DNA from: Megamonas hypermegale_A
GTDB lineage: Bacteria > Bacillota > Negativicutes > Selenomonadales > Selenomonadaceae
Reading direction: 5' to 3' (one strand)
Assembly (NCBI RefSeq): GCF_030371585.1
Contig: NZ_JAUDCE010000003.1
Length of the DNA: 64,000 bases
Shown in pieces: positions 50,328 to 58,019 of this stretch. Below the pieces are notes generated by a model, which saw nothing but the letters and a program-made list of their open reading frames with translations, searched no databases and was not told where the DNA came from. Positions within the stretch are counted from its first letter, which is position 1, and each line of letters opens with the position of its first letter. The translations under genes and the position numbers were made by a program.

Positions 50328-52577
50328 ATGAATACTTCCAACAGCTTCCCGATTGATAAATCCCACGACCATGCTCATCATCATGATTGCTCTGAACATC
50401 ATCACCCGCACGACCATCATCACGAACACGGTGAAACTCAGCACCGCCATGAATTTTCCGGCAAAATTCCCGCCGGATTTCAACAGAAAATCTATCTCGT
50501 CGACAATATCGACTGCGCCAACTGCGCCGCTAAAATCGAACATAAACTGAACGAAATAGCGGAAATTTATGACGCTACGCTGACTTTCGCCACAAAGCAG
50601 CTGAAAATCACAGCGAAAAATCCTGACGCGCTTTTACCTGTCATGCGCCAAATCGCCGACAGCATCGAACCGGGTACGACCATCATGCCGCGTCCGGAAG
50701 GAAAAACTGCGGCGGTCAAACAAGACGCGCGCCTTATCCGTGAAAAAACATTTGCCATCGCCGAAATAGTCATCGGTGCTCTTTTATTCATTATCGGCGA
50801 ATTTACCAATCTCGTTCCCGATAATTATTCTCTGTACCTTTTTATCGCCGCATATCTAATTCTCGGCTGGAAAATACTCAAAACGGCCGCTACCAATCTT
50901 TTCCGCGGCAATGTTTTTGATGAAAACTTCCTGATGAGCATCGCCACGCTCGGTGCTTTCGCCATCAAAGAATATCCGGAAGCCGTCGGCGTCATGCTGT
51001 TTTACCGTATCGGCGAATATTTCGAAGAACGCGCCACGGAAAGAAGCCGCAACCAGATTATGGCGGCAGTCGACCTGCGGCCGGAAACGGTAAATCTCAT
51101 AAAAAATAATACTGTAGAAACAATCTCGGCGGAAAATGCCAAAACTGGCGATATAATTCTCGTTCGCGCCGGCGACAGAATTCCGGTGGACGGAACGGTC
51201 ATTGAAGGTGAAAGCCGCCTTGATACCTCACCTGTTACGGGCGAGCCGGTGCCGGTAAAAATCGCGCCGAACAGTGCTGTAACCTCCGGCTGTCTGAATA
51301 TTTCCGGCGTAATTAAAATGCGCGTCGACAAGCCGCTTTCCGAATCAATGGTCTCCCGTATTTTGCAATCGGTGGAAAACGCCGCCGCCAGCAAACCGAA
51401 AATCGACCGCTTCATCACACGCTTTGCCCGCGTATACACGCCGATTGTCGTAGCCGTCGCTGCTCTTACCGCCATCATTCCGTCGCTTGTAACAGGCAAT
51501 TGGGATTACTGGGTATATACAGCCCTTACATTTCTTGTCATCAGCTGTCCGTGCGCTCTCGTCCTCAGCGTGCCGCTCGCCTTCTTCTCCGGCATCGGCA
51601 ACGCTTCCCGCCAGGGCATACTGTTTAAAGGCGGTCTTGCCATAGAAGCCCTGAAAAACATCAAAACGATTGTCATGGACAAGACAGGCACAATCACCGA
51701 AGGCAGCTTCAAAGTAAAAAAAATTCAGCCGGCTGAAAAATACTCAGCAGAAGAACTGCTCGCCTACTGCGCCACTGCGGAAAAATTCTCCACCCATCCG
51801 ATTGCTAACAGCATTGTAAATGAAGCCAGAGCCAAACAAATTGAACTGAAACAGGCGACGGAAAATAAGGAAATCGCCGGTGAAGGCCTCGTCTGCAAAA
51901 TAGATAATAAAATCATCCTTTGCGGCAACAATCGTTTAATGAACCGTTTTAATATCCCATTGCCGCAAAACATGATTATTTCTGACGGCACGGAAATATT
52001 TGTCGCTGTCGACAATGAATACGCCGGTTTTATAATTATCGGCGACACAATCAAAAACGACGCTAAAACTACAATCCAGAAACTGAAATCACTCGGTCTG
52101 ACGACAGCTATGCTGACAGGCGACAACGAACATACGGCTCATGCTGTAGCCGGTCAAGTCGGCATTGATAAAGTTCATGCCCGCCTTTTACCGGAAGGCA
52201 AGCTGGAAAAATTATCCGAACTTCGCCGCGAACACGGCAATGTATTTTTCGTCGGCGACGGCATCAACGATGCCCCGATACTTGCCGGAGCCGATGTCGG
52301 AGCCGCTATGGGAACGGGAGCCGATGCCGCTATCGAAGCGGCCGATGTCGTGTTCATGAATTCCAAAGTTCATTCCATATTACAGGCGATAAACATCTCC
52401 CGCGATACGCTCAAAATCGCCTGGCAGAACGTCGTATTCGCCATCACCGTAAAAGTTTTCATCATGCTGCTCGGTCTTATGGGCTACGCCTCCATGTGGG
52501 CAGCCGTCTTTGCCGATACGGGCGTTGCCATGATTTGCATTTTAAACTCAATCAGAATTCTCTATAAAAAATACTGA
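50328..52577 (+). CDS. Heavy-metal P1B-type ATPase (Zn/Cd/Pb type)
   Basis: A 749-aa efflux pump. A long His-rich N-terminus (residues ~13-45, HDHAHHHDCSEHHHPHDHHH and on) precedes one heavy-metal domain (DNIDCANC), then the membrane part with SCPCALVLS, phosphorylation loop DKTGT and GDGINDAP. The ENFLMSIATLGAFAI segment and His-rich tail fit the ZntA/CadA (P1B-2) branch. AAATGAGG lies before the ATG. The CsoR-like operators hint at copper or thiol-metal control, while the His-rich end fits Zn or Ni, so the true ion is open. Confidence 0.9.
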   Translation: MNTSNSFPIDKSHDHAHHHDCSEHHHPHDHHHEHGETQHRHEFSGKIPAGFQQKIYLVDNIDCANCAAKIEHKLNEIAEIYDATLTFATKQLKITAKNPDALLPVMRQIADSIEPGTTIMPRPEGKTAAVKQDARLIREKTFAIAEIVIGALLFIIGEFTNLVPDNYSLYLFIAAYLILGWKILKTAATNLFRGNVFDENFLMSIATLGAFAIKEYPEAVGVMLFYRIGEYFEERATERSRNQIMAAVDLRPETVNLIKNNTVETISAENAKTGDIILVRAGDRIPVDGTVIEGESRLDTSPVTGEPVPVKIAPNSAVTSGCLNISGVIKMRVDKPLSESMVSRILQSVENAAASKPKIDRFITRFARVYTPIVVAVAALTAIIPSLVTGNWDYWVYTALTFLVISCPCALVLSVPLAFFSGIGNASRQGILFKGGLAIEALKNIKTIVMDKTGTITEGSFKVKKIQPAEKYSAEELLAYCATAEKFSTHPIANSIVNEARAKQIELKQATENKEIAGEGLVCKIDNKIILCGNNRLMNRFNIPLPQNMIISDGTEIFVAVDNEYAGFIIIGDTIKNDAKTTIQKLKSLGLTTAMLTGDNEHTAHAVAGQVGIDKVHARLLPEGKLEKLSELRREHGNVFFVGDGINDAPILAGADVGAAMGTGADAAIEAADVVFMNSKVHSILQAINISRDTLKIAWQNVVFAITVKVFIMLLGLMGYASMWAAVFADTGVAMICILNSIRILYKKY

Positions 52578-52587
52578 ACAATTTTTT

Positions 52588-52625
52588 GAACTTCAGTCTT
52601 TTCGACTGAGGTTCTTTTTTTATTT
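52588..52625 (+). terminator. Rho-independent terminator of the ATPase gene
   Basis: GAACTTCAGTC pairs with GACTGAGGTTC around TTTTC, followed by TTTTTTTA. Confidence 0.88.
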
Positions 52626-52654
52626 TGACAATGGATATCTGTAGTATATATAAT
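52625..52654 (+). promoter_or_regulatory. Consensus promoter of the toxin-like mRNA
   Basis: Perfect TTGACA (52625-52630) and TATAAT (52649-52654), 18 nt apart; start near 52661. The leader contains CCTCC (52669-52673), able to mask GGAGG (52689-52693), and the competing pair GTTGC (52661-52665)/GCAAC (52679-52683). Confidence 0.85.
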
Positions 52655-52701
52655 AAATACGTTGCTACCCTCCAAACCGCAACGGAAAGGAGGTGTTCCG
52701 G

Positions 52702-52794
52702 GTGGGAGATTTATTGTTATCTTTCGCGGTGTCTGTTATGGCGGGCGTAGTTGCGAACTACCTTTGCAAATGGATTGACGGGCAGCATAAATAG
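52702..52794 (+). CDS. Small hydrophobic peptide, candidate type I toxin (Fst-like layout)
   Basis: A 30-codon ORF opening with GTG, with AAAGGAGG (52686-52693) 8 nt upstream. The peptide has one hydrophobic helix (about residues 4-22, LLLSFAVSVMAGVVANYLC), then a basic-polar tail KWIDGQHK: the make-up of membrane-acting type I toxins such as Fst. The SD can be masked by a CCTCC in the leader. The gene is followed by an ACCGC/GCGGT hairpin and a terminator, and a short antisense RNA is encoded convergently. No homology search was possible; it could instead be a harmless small membrane protein. Confidence 0.65.
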   Translation: MGDLLLSFAVSVMAGVVANYLCKWIDGQHK

Positions 52795-52842
52795 CAACAA
52801 TCCTAACCGCTTTGGCGTTGGCGGTATATAAAATCTTCGCAA

Positions 52843-52884
52843 GAGGCCTGTGATGTTGCCGCATCATGGAGCCTCGTTTTTTTA
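52843..52884 (+). terminator. Terminator of the toxin-like mRNA
   Basis: Outer stem GAGGC/GCCTC (52843-52847, 52871-52875), inner stem TGATG/CATCA around loop TTGCCG (52856-52861), then GTTTTTTTA. The loop is the exact complement of the loop in the antisense RNA terminator. Confidence 0.85.
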
Positions 52885-52885
52885 T

Positions 52886-52960
52886 AAAAAAAATACCGTG
52901 AAGTTGCCGCTTCACGATATTTTCGTTCCGAATGGAAATATATTTATTGTTATCTTTTGT
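52886..52960 (-). ncRNA. Candidate antisense antitoxin RNA (~75 nt)
   Basis: On the minus strand TTGCAA (52990-52995), 17 nt, TATAAT (52967-52972) predicts a start near 52960. The RNA ends at hairpin CGTGAAG-CGGCAA-CTTCACG (52897-52916) followed by ATTTTTTTT (52886-52894). Its loop CGGCAA is complementary to the TTGCCG loop of the toxin mRNA terminator, because the two hairpins are near-identical direct repeats in the DNA (GTGATGTTGCCGCATCA and GTGAAGTTGCCGCTTCA). Convergent genes, ~70-nt RNA and kissing terminator loops are the design of the par/Fst antitoxin RNA II. Confidence 0.6.
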
Positions 52961-53096
52961 ACTTACATTATATATCACTTTATAGTTGTTTGCAAGATAA
53001 ACTCTAACATTAGAGCCCTGTTACAGAAAAATCCACCGACAGGATTTTTCCCGTATGTTATAATAAAAACAAAAACGTATGGGAGAGATATAAAAA

Positions 53097-53291
53097 ATGT
53101 TTGGTCTCGGTATTCCGGAACTCGTTTTAATTTTAGTAATCGCACTCGTTATTTTCGGTCCGAAAAAACTGCCGGAAATCAGCCGTTCCATCGGTAAAAG
53201 CATTAACGAATTCAAAAATTCAACCTCAGACATCACCGAAACGGCAAAAACAATTAAAGATGTATCCGATGTTGCCAAAAAACTGAAATAA
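53097..53291 (+). CDS. tatA: Twin-arginine translocase subunit TatA/E
   Basis: A 64-aa pore-forming subunit of the Tat exporter. FGLGIPELVLILVIALVIFGPKKLPEI-type order: a short N-terminal helix, the hinge FGPKKLPEI and an amphipathic helix, then a polar tail. No tatC is in the window. Twin-arginine substrates exist here (DUF362 protein) and molybdoenzymes are frequent Tat cargo, which suits its place before moaC. GGGAGAG precedes the ATG. Confidence 0.93.
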   Translation: MFGLGIPELVLILVIALVIFGPKKLPEISRSIGKSINEFKNSTSDITETAKTIKDVSDVAKKLK

Positions 53292-53312
53292 ATCGAGGTA
53301 TGTATTTTATCC

Positions 53313-53798
53313 ATGAATTTTACGCATTTTAATCATTTCAATAGTGAAGGAAACGCCGTCATGGTCGATGTGGGCGACAAAAAAATCACGACCCGCATTG
53401 CTGTTGCCGAAGGCTCTATCAAAGTCAACAGCGAAGTTTTCTATGCCGTAAAAAACAATACGGCCAAAAAAGGCGATGTTCTAGCCGTTGCCCGCATTGC
53501 GGCAATTATGGCGGCAAAAAAGACAAGCGATATCATTCCGCTGTGTCATCCGCTTTTTATCACCAAAGCCGCCGTTGATTTCACGCTTAACGAAACGGAT
53601 TTAACGATTACAGCCACCGCCCAGGTAAAAGTAAACGGCAAAACGGGCGTGGAAATGGAAGCCCTGCACGCCGTCAGCGCCGCTCTTTTAACAATCTATG
53701 ACATGTGCAAGGCGCTCGACCGCTCTATGGAAATTCAAAACATTCATCTTCTACACAAAGAAGGCGGTAAATCGGGAATTTACGACAGAAAGGCATGA
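53313..53798 (+). CDS. moaC: Cyclic pyranopterin monophosphate synthase MoaC
   Basis: A 161-aa enzyme that, with MoaA (61 kb), turns GTP into cPMP, the first stage of molybdenum cofactor synthesis. MVDVGDKKITTRIAVAEG, the ADK-like KKTSDIIPLCHPLFI block (catalytic His) and GVEMEALHAVSAALLTIYDMCKA are typical. 21 bp after tatA, and overlapping or abutting the MOSC gene, so probably one transcript tatA-moaC-MOSC-mogA. Confidence 0.96.
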   Translation: MNFTHFNHFNSEGNAVMVDVGDKKITTRIAVAEGSIKVNSEVFYAVKNNTAKKGDVLAVARIAAIMAAKKTSDIIPLCHPLFITKAAVDFTLNETDLTITATAQVKVNGKTGVEMEALHAVSAALLTIYDMCKALDRSMEIQNIHLLHKEGGKSGIYDRKA

Positions 53799-53800
53799 TT

Positions 53801-54238
53801 ATGGGAAAAATTTTAGCTGTATGTATCAGCGAAAAAAAGGGAACATTGAAAAAAGCCGTACCTTTCGGCACTATGATAAAAGATTTCGGACTGGAAAACG
53901 ACGCCCACGCCGGTAAATGGCACCGCCAGATAAGCCTGCTTGCCGTCGAAGCGGTACAGCGTTTTTCCGCCAAATACAAAATAGACGTACCTGCCGGTGC
54001 ATTCGGCGAAAATCTGCTCGTTGAAGGCATTGACTTAAAAAATCTGCCGATAGGCACCAGACTAAAATGCAATGACATTATACTGGAAATCACGCAAATC
54101 GGCAAAAAATGCCACCTCGGCTGCAATATTCAAAAACAGACCGGCGAATGTATCATGCCGAATGAAGGCGTTTTCGCCGTTGTCCTAAACGGCGGCACTG
54201 TAAAACCGAACGATACGATTACGATAGAAGGTGATTAA
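53801..54238 (+). CDS. MOSC domain protein
   Basis: A 145-aa stand-alone MOSC domain, the fold that closes Moco sulfurases and handles sulfur or molybdopterin. ENDAHAGKWHRQISLLAVEA, then GAFGENLLVEGIDL and the conserved cysteine in QIGKKCHLGCNIQKQTGECIM-like block. ATG 53801 has GAAAGG 9 nt upstream; ATG 53795 (overlapping the moaC stop) is possible. Context says Moco; its exact job is unknown. Confidence 0.9.
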   Translation: MGKILAVCISEKKGTLKKAVPFGTMIKDFGLENDAHAGKWHRQISLLAVEAVQRFSAKYKIDVPAGAFGENLLVEGIDLKNLPIGTRLKCNDIILEITQIGKKCHLGCNIQKQTGECIMPNEGVFAVVLNGGTVKPNDTITIEGD

Positions 54239-54727
54239 ATGTTCAAAGCAGCAATTATAACCGCCAGCGATAAAGGCGCACAGGGACTGCGCGAAGATTT
54301 AAGCGGACCGTGTATAAAAAAAATTCTGGAAGAAGCAAATTACGAAGTTGTATCTATAGATATTCTGCCTGATGACAGAAATCTAATTGCAGATAAACTA
54401 ATCGAACTGTCCGACAGAAAAATTCCGCTTATCCTTACGACAGGCGGAACGGGTTTTGCGCCGCGCGACAATACGCCGGAAGCCACCCGCGACGTTATTG
54501 AAAAAGAAACGCCGGGTATCAGCGAAGCTATCCGTGCTGAAAGTTTAAAAATAACACCGCGCGCCATGCTCAGCCGCGCCGTCTCCGGTATCAGGAAGCA
54601 GTCTTTAATCATCAATCTGCCGGGCAGCTCCAAAGCTGTCAGAGAATGCCTCGACTTTATCCTGCCGACACTGGAACACGGTCTTAATATCATGCTCAGT
54701 CTCGACAGTGAATGTGCCCGAAAATAA
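54239..54727 (+). CDS. mogA: Molybdopterin adenylyltransferase (MogA/MoaB family)
   Basis: A 162-aa protein that adenylates molybdopterin before metal insertion. ITASDKGAQGLREDLSGP at the start, LILTTGGTGFAPRDNTPEAT as the MPT-binding signature and LINLPGSSKAVRECL. It follows the MOSC stop directly. AAGGTGA is the ribosome-binding site. MoeA-like partner is at 61.6-62.9 kb. Confidence 0.94.
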   Translation: MFKAAIITASDKGAQGLREDLSGPCIKKILEEANYEVVSIDILPDDRNLIADKLIELSDRKIPLILTTGGTGFAPRDNTPEATRDVIEKETPGISEAIRAESLKITPRAMLSRAVSGIRKQSLIINLPGSSKAVRECLDFILPTLEHGLNIMLSLDSECARK

Positions 54728-54730
54728 AAA

Positions 54731-54774
54731 GAAGCCTTTTGCTCTTTACAAAGGGCTTCTTTTATCTTCCTTAA
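54731..54774 (+). terminator. Rho-independent terminator of the mogA transcript
   Basis: AAAAGAAGCC pairs with GGGCTTCTTTT around a ~13-nt loop, followed by ATCTTCC. Confidence 0.8.
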
Positions 54775-54890
54775 ATTAAAACTTCTATTTGTCAAATTCT
54801 TTTTTTTAGGAACTCGAATTAAAGAAACTACCGTTTAGCATAATATACATTAAAAATAAACATTTAATTATTTATTTCTATATTATGCCA

Positions 54891-55317
54891 GGCAATTTTT
54901 CTTTGAGGGCAAAGAAAAGTTGCCGAAAAAGAAACCCTTTGGTTCATGCACTGCTAAGAGATTTTCACTTTAAGAAAACAATTTTTTATTTCTAACGTTT
55001 AAAAACTCGCTTACACTCAAACATTTAAACTAAAAACAGAAATAAAAAATTGTTTTCTTAATAGCTACAGCTACCGTGAAAATCTCCAACGCAGACAAAA
55101 ATTTAGCATAGATGGCAAATTACAGTGTCAACAGCCCAATTTAAGTTTCTACTGTAATTAGAAAGCACAAGCCAAATTCCAAACGTTTCGAACCATTTGT
55201 ACCGCCTATAATCTGCAAAAGCTTCGAAGGCTCGCCCAGTGCAGCGATAGCGAAACGTTAAAAGGGTTTTTTCTTTTTGGTTCGTTTTTCTTTTGACCTT
55301 TCAAAAGAAAAATGAAC
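54891..55317. mobile_element. 427-bp non-coding element with hairpin termini (MITE-like)
   Basis: No ORF. Each end is an imperfect inverted terminal repeat of ~55 bp that itself folds: left hairpin 54891-54905/54910-54924 (CAAAGAAAAG next to TTGCC), right hairpin 55280-55296/55301-55317. Reading inward, both ends continue AAAAAG-A-rich-ACCCTTT. Inside, a perfect 21-bp inverted repeat (54973-54993 with 55038-55058) is framed by GAGATTTTCAC (54958-54968) and GTGAAAATCTC (55076-55086). A 19-nt piece recurs at 20158-20176. It directly precedes the xdhC 3' end. The stretch 54775-54890 is AT-rich with nothing recognisable. Confidence 0.7.
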
Positions 55318-55320
55318 ATA

Positions 55321-56298
55321 TTACTGCGCTCTCTTTTCAATCAGCTGTGCCGCAATGCTTATCGCTATTTCCGCCGGTGTCTGCGCTTTAATGTCCAGCC
55401 CAATCGGCATTATAATACTTTTTATCGCTTTTTCGCCGTATCCTTGCTCGCGCAGGAATTTTTCCACAAAAGCTTTTTTGTGCCTGCTGCCGATTGCGCC
55501 GATATATGCCGGTTTTATCTTCAACAACTCATTTAAAACGACAGTGTCTTTTTCATGACCGCTCGTGATAACCACGGCAAAATCCGTATTTTTCATCTGC
55601 ACTTTAGCTGCAAATTCCTCATACGGCGTTATAATTATATCGCTCGCCTGCGGGAAATAATTTCTATTGGCAAATTCACTGCGCTCTTCTATCACTACAT
55701 ACTCAAATTCCAGATTCGGCAGAAGTTTTGCCACCTCCTGCGCCACATAGCCGCCGCCGAACAGATATACGGTCGGGTTCTGCCGCAATACTTCCATATA
55801 ACAGCCGCCCGTTTCATCTATTTGCAACAACGATTTATGCTTCAGCTGCATTTTTTCCGTATACGGCAAAACAATAAAAGAAAACTGCGCCGGCTCTTTC
55901 TGCCAGGTGATTTTTACTACGGCTTTCTGCCCGCTGCCCAGTAAATTTATCGCCGTTTCAATCTGCGGCAAGTCGTTTTTATCCAGATATTTAAGCAGCA
56001 CTTTTATCTGCCCGCCGCATACCATACCAATTTGCGCCGCCGTTTTATTGTTAAGCGAAAAATCTTTTATCGCTGATTTTTTTTCCGCCAAATTTGCTTT
56101 CGCTTGCTCTACTGCCAAATATTCCAGAATACCGCCGCCGATTGTATCGATGGTCTCCCCGCTTTGCAAAATAAGCATATGCGCACCGGTGCCGCGCGGC
56201 GCTGAGCCTTTCTTTTCCGCAATCATCGCCAGCACCAGCGGTCTGTCTGCCAAGAGTTCGCTTTTTATCTTCACCAGAAAATCTTTTAAGCCAATCAC
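55321..56298 (-). CDS. XdhC/CoxI-family molybdenum hydroxylase maturation protein
   Basis: A 325-aa protein of the XdhC family, which binds Moco and delivers its sulfurated form to xanthine-dehydrogenase-type enzymes. GSAPRGTGAHMLIL and the two-part layout (XdhC_CoxI domain, ~10-70, with MVCGGQIKVLL; a Rossmann domain ~170-320 with VYLFGGGYVAQEVAKLL and AYIGAIGSRHKK) are clear. It overlaps the yqeB stop by 4 nt. No hydroxylase gene is in the window. Confidence 0.9.
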   Translation of the reverse strand: MIGLKDFLVKIKSELLADRPLVLAMIAEKKGSAPRGTGAHMLILQSGETIDTIGGGILEYLAVEQAKANLAEKKSAIKDFSLNNKTAAQIGMVCGGQIKVLLKYLDKNDLPQIETAINLLGSGQKAVVKITWQKEPAQFSFIVLPYTEKMQLKHKSLLQIDETGGCYMEVLRQNPTVYLFGGGYVAQEVAKLLPNLEFEYVVIEERSEFANRNYFPQASDIIITPYEEFAAKVQMKNTDFAVVITSGHEKDTVVLNELLKIKPAYIGAIGSRHKKAFVEKFLREQGYGEKAIKSIIMPIGLDIKAQTPAEIAISIAAQLIEKRAQ

Positions 56299-57098
56299 TC
56301 TATCTCGCCTGCTTTCAATAAAGCGTGCATAACGGCTTCAAGCGCACCGCCGCCGATTGCCCGCGATTTATCGGAAATCGTGAAGCAATGCGATTTTTCC
56401 GCCCGCGGGTCGATATCGCCGCATTTCATCTTGTCCGTTACTATAACGCCGTCATGCAGCATGCCGCGCACAATACCGTCAATCTGCGCGTAAATTGGAT
56501 TGTCTTCCGTATATGCTACGATATCGCCTTTTTTTACACTGTCGCCGATTTTAACCGCCGATTTAAACTTACCTGCACCGTTTGAACGGATAATACGCTC
56601 TGTCGTATAACCGCTGATATTCCCCGGCACGCCCGTATTTTTTATCGCTTCGCCATTTTCAATAACTCTGCCGAGAAAATGACCGCGTTTCGTTTCTATT
56701 ACATAGTCGCAATCCTTTCCGGCGCAAAAGCCCGGTCCTACAGCAATCACAATCGGTGCGTCATCAATATCTGTATTGATATTTTTCTTAGCCATAATCG
56801 CATCGATAATCACGTTCGGCTTAAACTCATCCTTAATATTTGCATCTTCATCCACAATTACGGCAATATCGCCTTTTTTCATGACTTCCTGCGCTTCGCT
56901 GTAATCATGCACCAAAATTCCCTTAATGCCTTCTATTTCCGTCTGCCCTTCATAAACGGCATTGGAATACGCAACAGTAAGGCGCACCGTCAACGGCTGC
57001 GCAATTTCCGTCATCAATACATTAAATCCAGCGCGTCTAAGTCTCCATGCAATACCGCTTGCCAAATCGCCCGCACCTTTAATCAAAACTTTCTGCAT
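56295..57098 (-). CDS. yqeB: Selenium-dependent molybdenum hydroxylase accessory protein YqeB
   Basis: A 267-aa protein of the EF2563/YqeB family found with selenium-dependent molybdenum hydroxylases. VLIKGAGDLASGIAWRLRRAGF at the start is a Rossmann-like loop; GPGFCAGKDCDYVIETKRGH and RAIGGGALEAVMHAL are family blocks. The precise reaction is not known. Co-transcribed with the xdhC-like gene and, across repeat h, preceded by yqeC on the same strand. Confidence 0.88.
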   Translation of the reverse strand: MQKVLIKGAGDLASGIAWRLRRAGFNVLMTEIAQPLTVRLTVAYSNAVYEGQTEIEGIKGILVHDYSEAQEVMKKGDIAVIVDEDANIKDEFKPNVIIDAIMAKKNINTDIDDAPIVIAVGPGFCAGKDCDYVIETKRGHFLGRVIENGEAIKNTGVPGNISGYTTERIIRSNGAGKFKSAVKIGDSVKKGDIVAYTEDNPIYAQIDGIVRGMLHDGVIVTDKMKCGDIDPRAEKSHCFTISDKSRAIGGGALEAVMHALLKAGEIE

Positions 57099-57129
57099 AC
57101 AATCACACTCTTTCTTTTTTAATAACCTA

Positions 57130-57253
57130 TCGTACTAGTTGATTTCTTAAAGCAGTATAATACTTTTTTATATTCGCTGCCTGTTATCACTTAACCTCAC
57201 TGAATATAAAGTATTATACTGCTGATTACAGGCTCGATGTCTTACCAGCACAA
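57130..57253. repeat. Nested palindromic repeat, copy h (loop inverted)
   Basis: The outer arms lie as in copies f and g (TCGTACTAGTTGATT on the left, CTCGATGTCTTACCAGCACAA on the right), but the central loop GCTGCCTGTTATCACTTAACC runs in the plus direction, opposite to f and g. So the core is flipped relative to its arms. Confidence 0.88.
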
Positions 57254-57259
57254 CGTATT

Positions 57260-57982
57260 TTAATAATGTCTGCTTACGGCTGTTTTTATGCCGCTTTTAT
57301 CAAGTTCAGCCGCTATTTGCACGGCTGAGTGCAAAATTTTTTCATCATCCGCCTGATTTAAAATAACATAAAAATCTCTATGCTGTACATCTTTTTTTGC
57401 GCCCTGCTCACTTTGCAGTATCTTCACCATATCCTCCGCCGTCAATTTCTCGGCCGGCTGTTTGTGCAGAAAATCCGCCATAATGTCGCTGCGCGATAAA
57501 TCTTCGATTTTTTGACCCAAAGCCGTCATTCCGGCAAGATAAACAATTTTCGTCGTACACGGCAGATACACCGGCTCGTAAGAGCGCGGCATTTTAAACG
57601 GTCTGCGCTGTGCTCCGTCTGCTTCTATCAATGTTATATCGCTGAGCAGTATTATCCTTTGCAGAAAATCCATCGCAAAGCAGCCCATTTTTCTGCCCAA
57701 ATCCGCACCTGCTATCACCAGCCGTTTTGTTTGCAGCTGCTCTTTTATAAACGCCTCATCTTCAACAGTGATTGCTTCTTTTTCCCGCATCATCTTCGTT
57801 GTCGTCGTTACTAAAATTTTATAATCCGCAATATCTTTCAGTTCCTGCGCCAGTGCAAAAATCGTCGTCGTCTTGCCGCCCGCTCCGGCAAACGAAATCA
57901 CATCATGTTTTTTTACCTGCAAAAACTCTGTCAATCTGCTCCGTTTTAATTTATCATTAATATATTGATATAATTCATACAA
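57260..57982 (-). CDS. yqeC: Putative selenium cofactor biosynthesis protein YqeC
   Basis: A 240-aa P-loop protein. Walker A SFAGAGGKTTT (~30-40), LVTTTTKMM, and LIEADGAQRRPFKMP are the YqeC marks. The family travels with yqeB, mocA-like genes and selD in genomes that use a labile selenium cofactor in molybdenum hydroxylases; the chemical step is unproven. Divergent from mocA by 37 bp. Confidence 0.87.
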   Translation of the reverse strand: MYELYQYINDKLKRSRLTEFLQVKKHDVISFAGAGGKTTTIFALAQELKDIADYKILVTTTTKMMREKEAITVEDEAFIKEQLQTKRLVIAGADLGRKMGCFAMDFLQRIILLSDITLIEADGAQRRPFKMPRSYEPVYLPCTTKIVYLAGMTALGQKIEDLSRSDIMADFLHKQPAEKLTAEDMVKILQSEQGAKKDVQHRDFYVILNQADDEKILHSAVQIAAELDKSGIKTAVSRHY

Positions 57983-58019
57983 AAATCATTCTCCCCTTTA
58001 TTTCACGAGGTTCACTACC

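Noticed and set aside
52736..52978. 80-aa minus-strand frame across the toxin-like locus
   Set aside because: It crosses both terminators and the antisense RNA, lacks a ribosome-binding site and resembles no protein; the RNA interpretation explains the region better.
8135..57253. Repeats considered as a CRISPR array
   Set aside because: The copies are kilobases apart, ~120 bp long, nested palindromes and in both orientations; no spacer layout and no cas genes.
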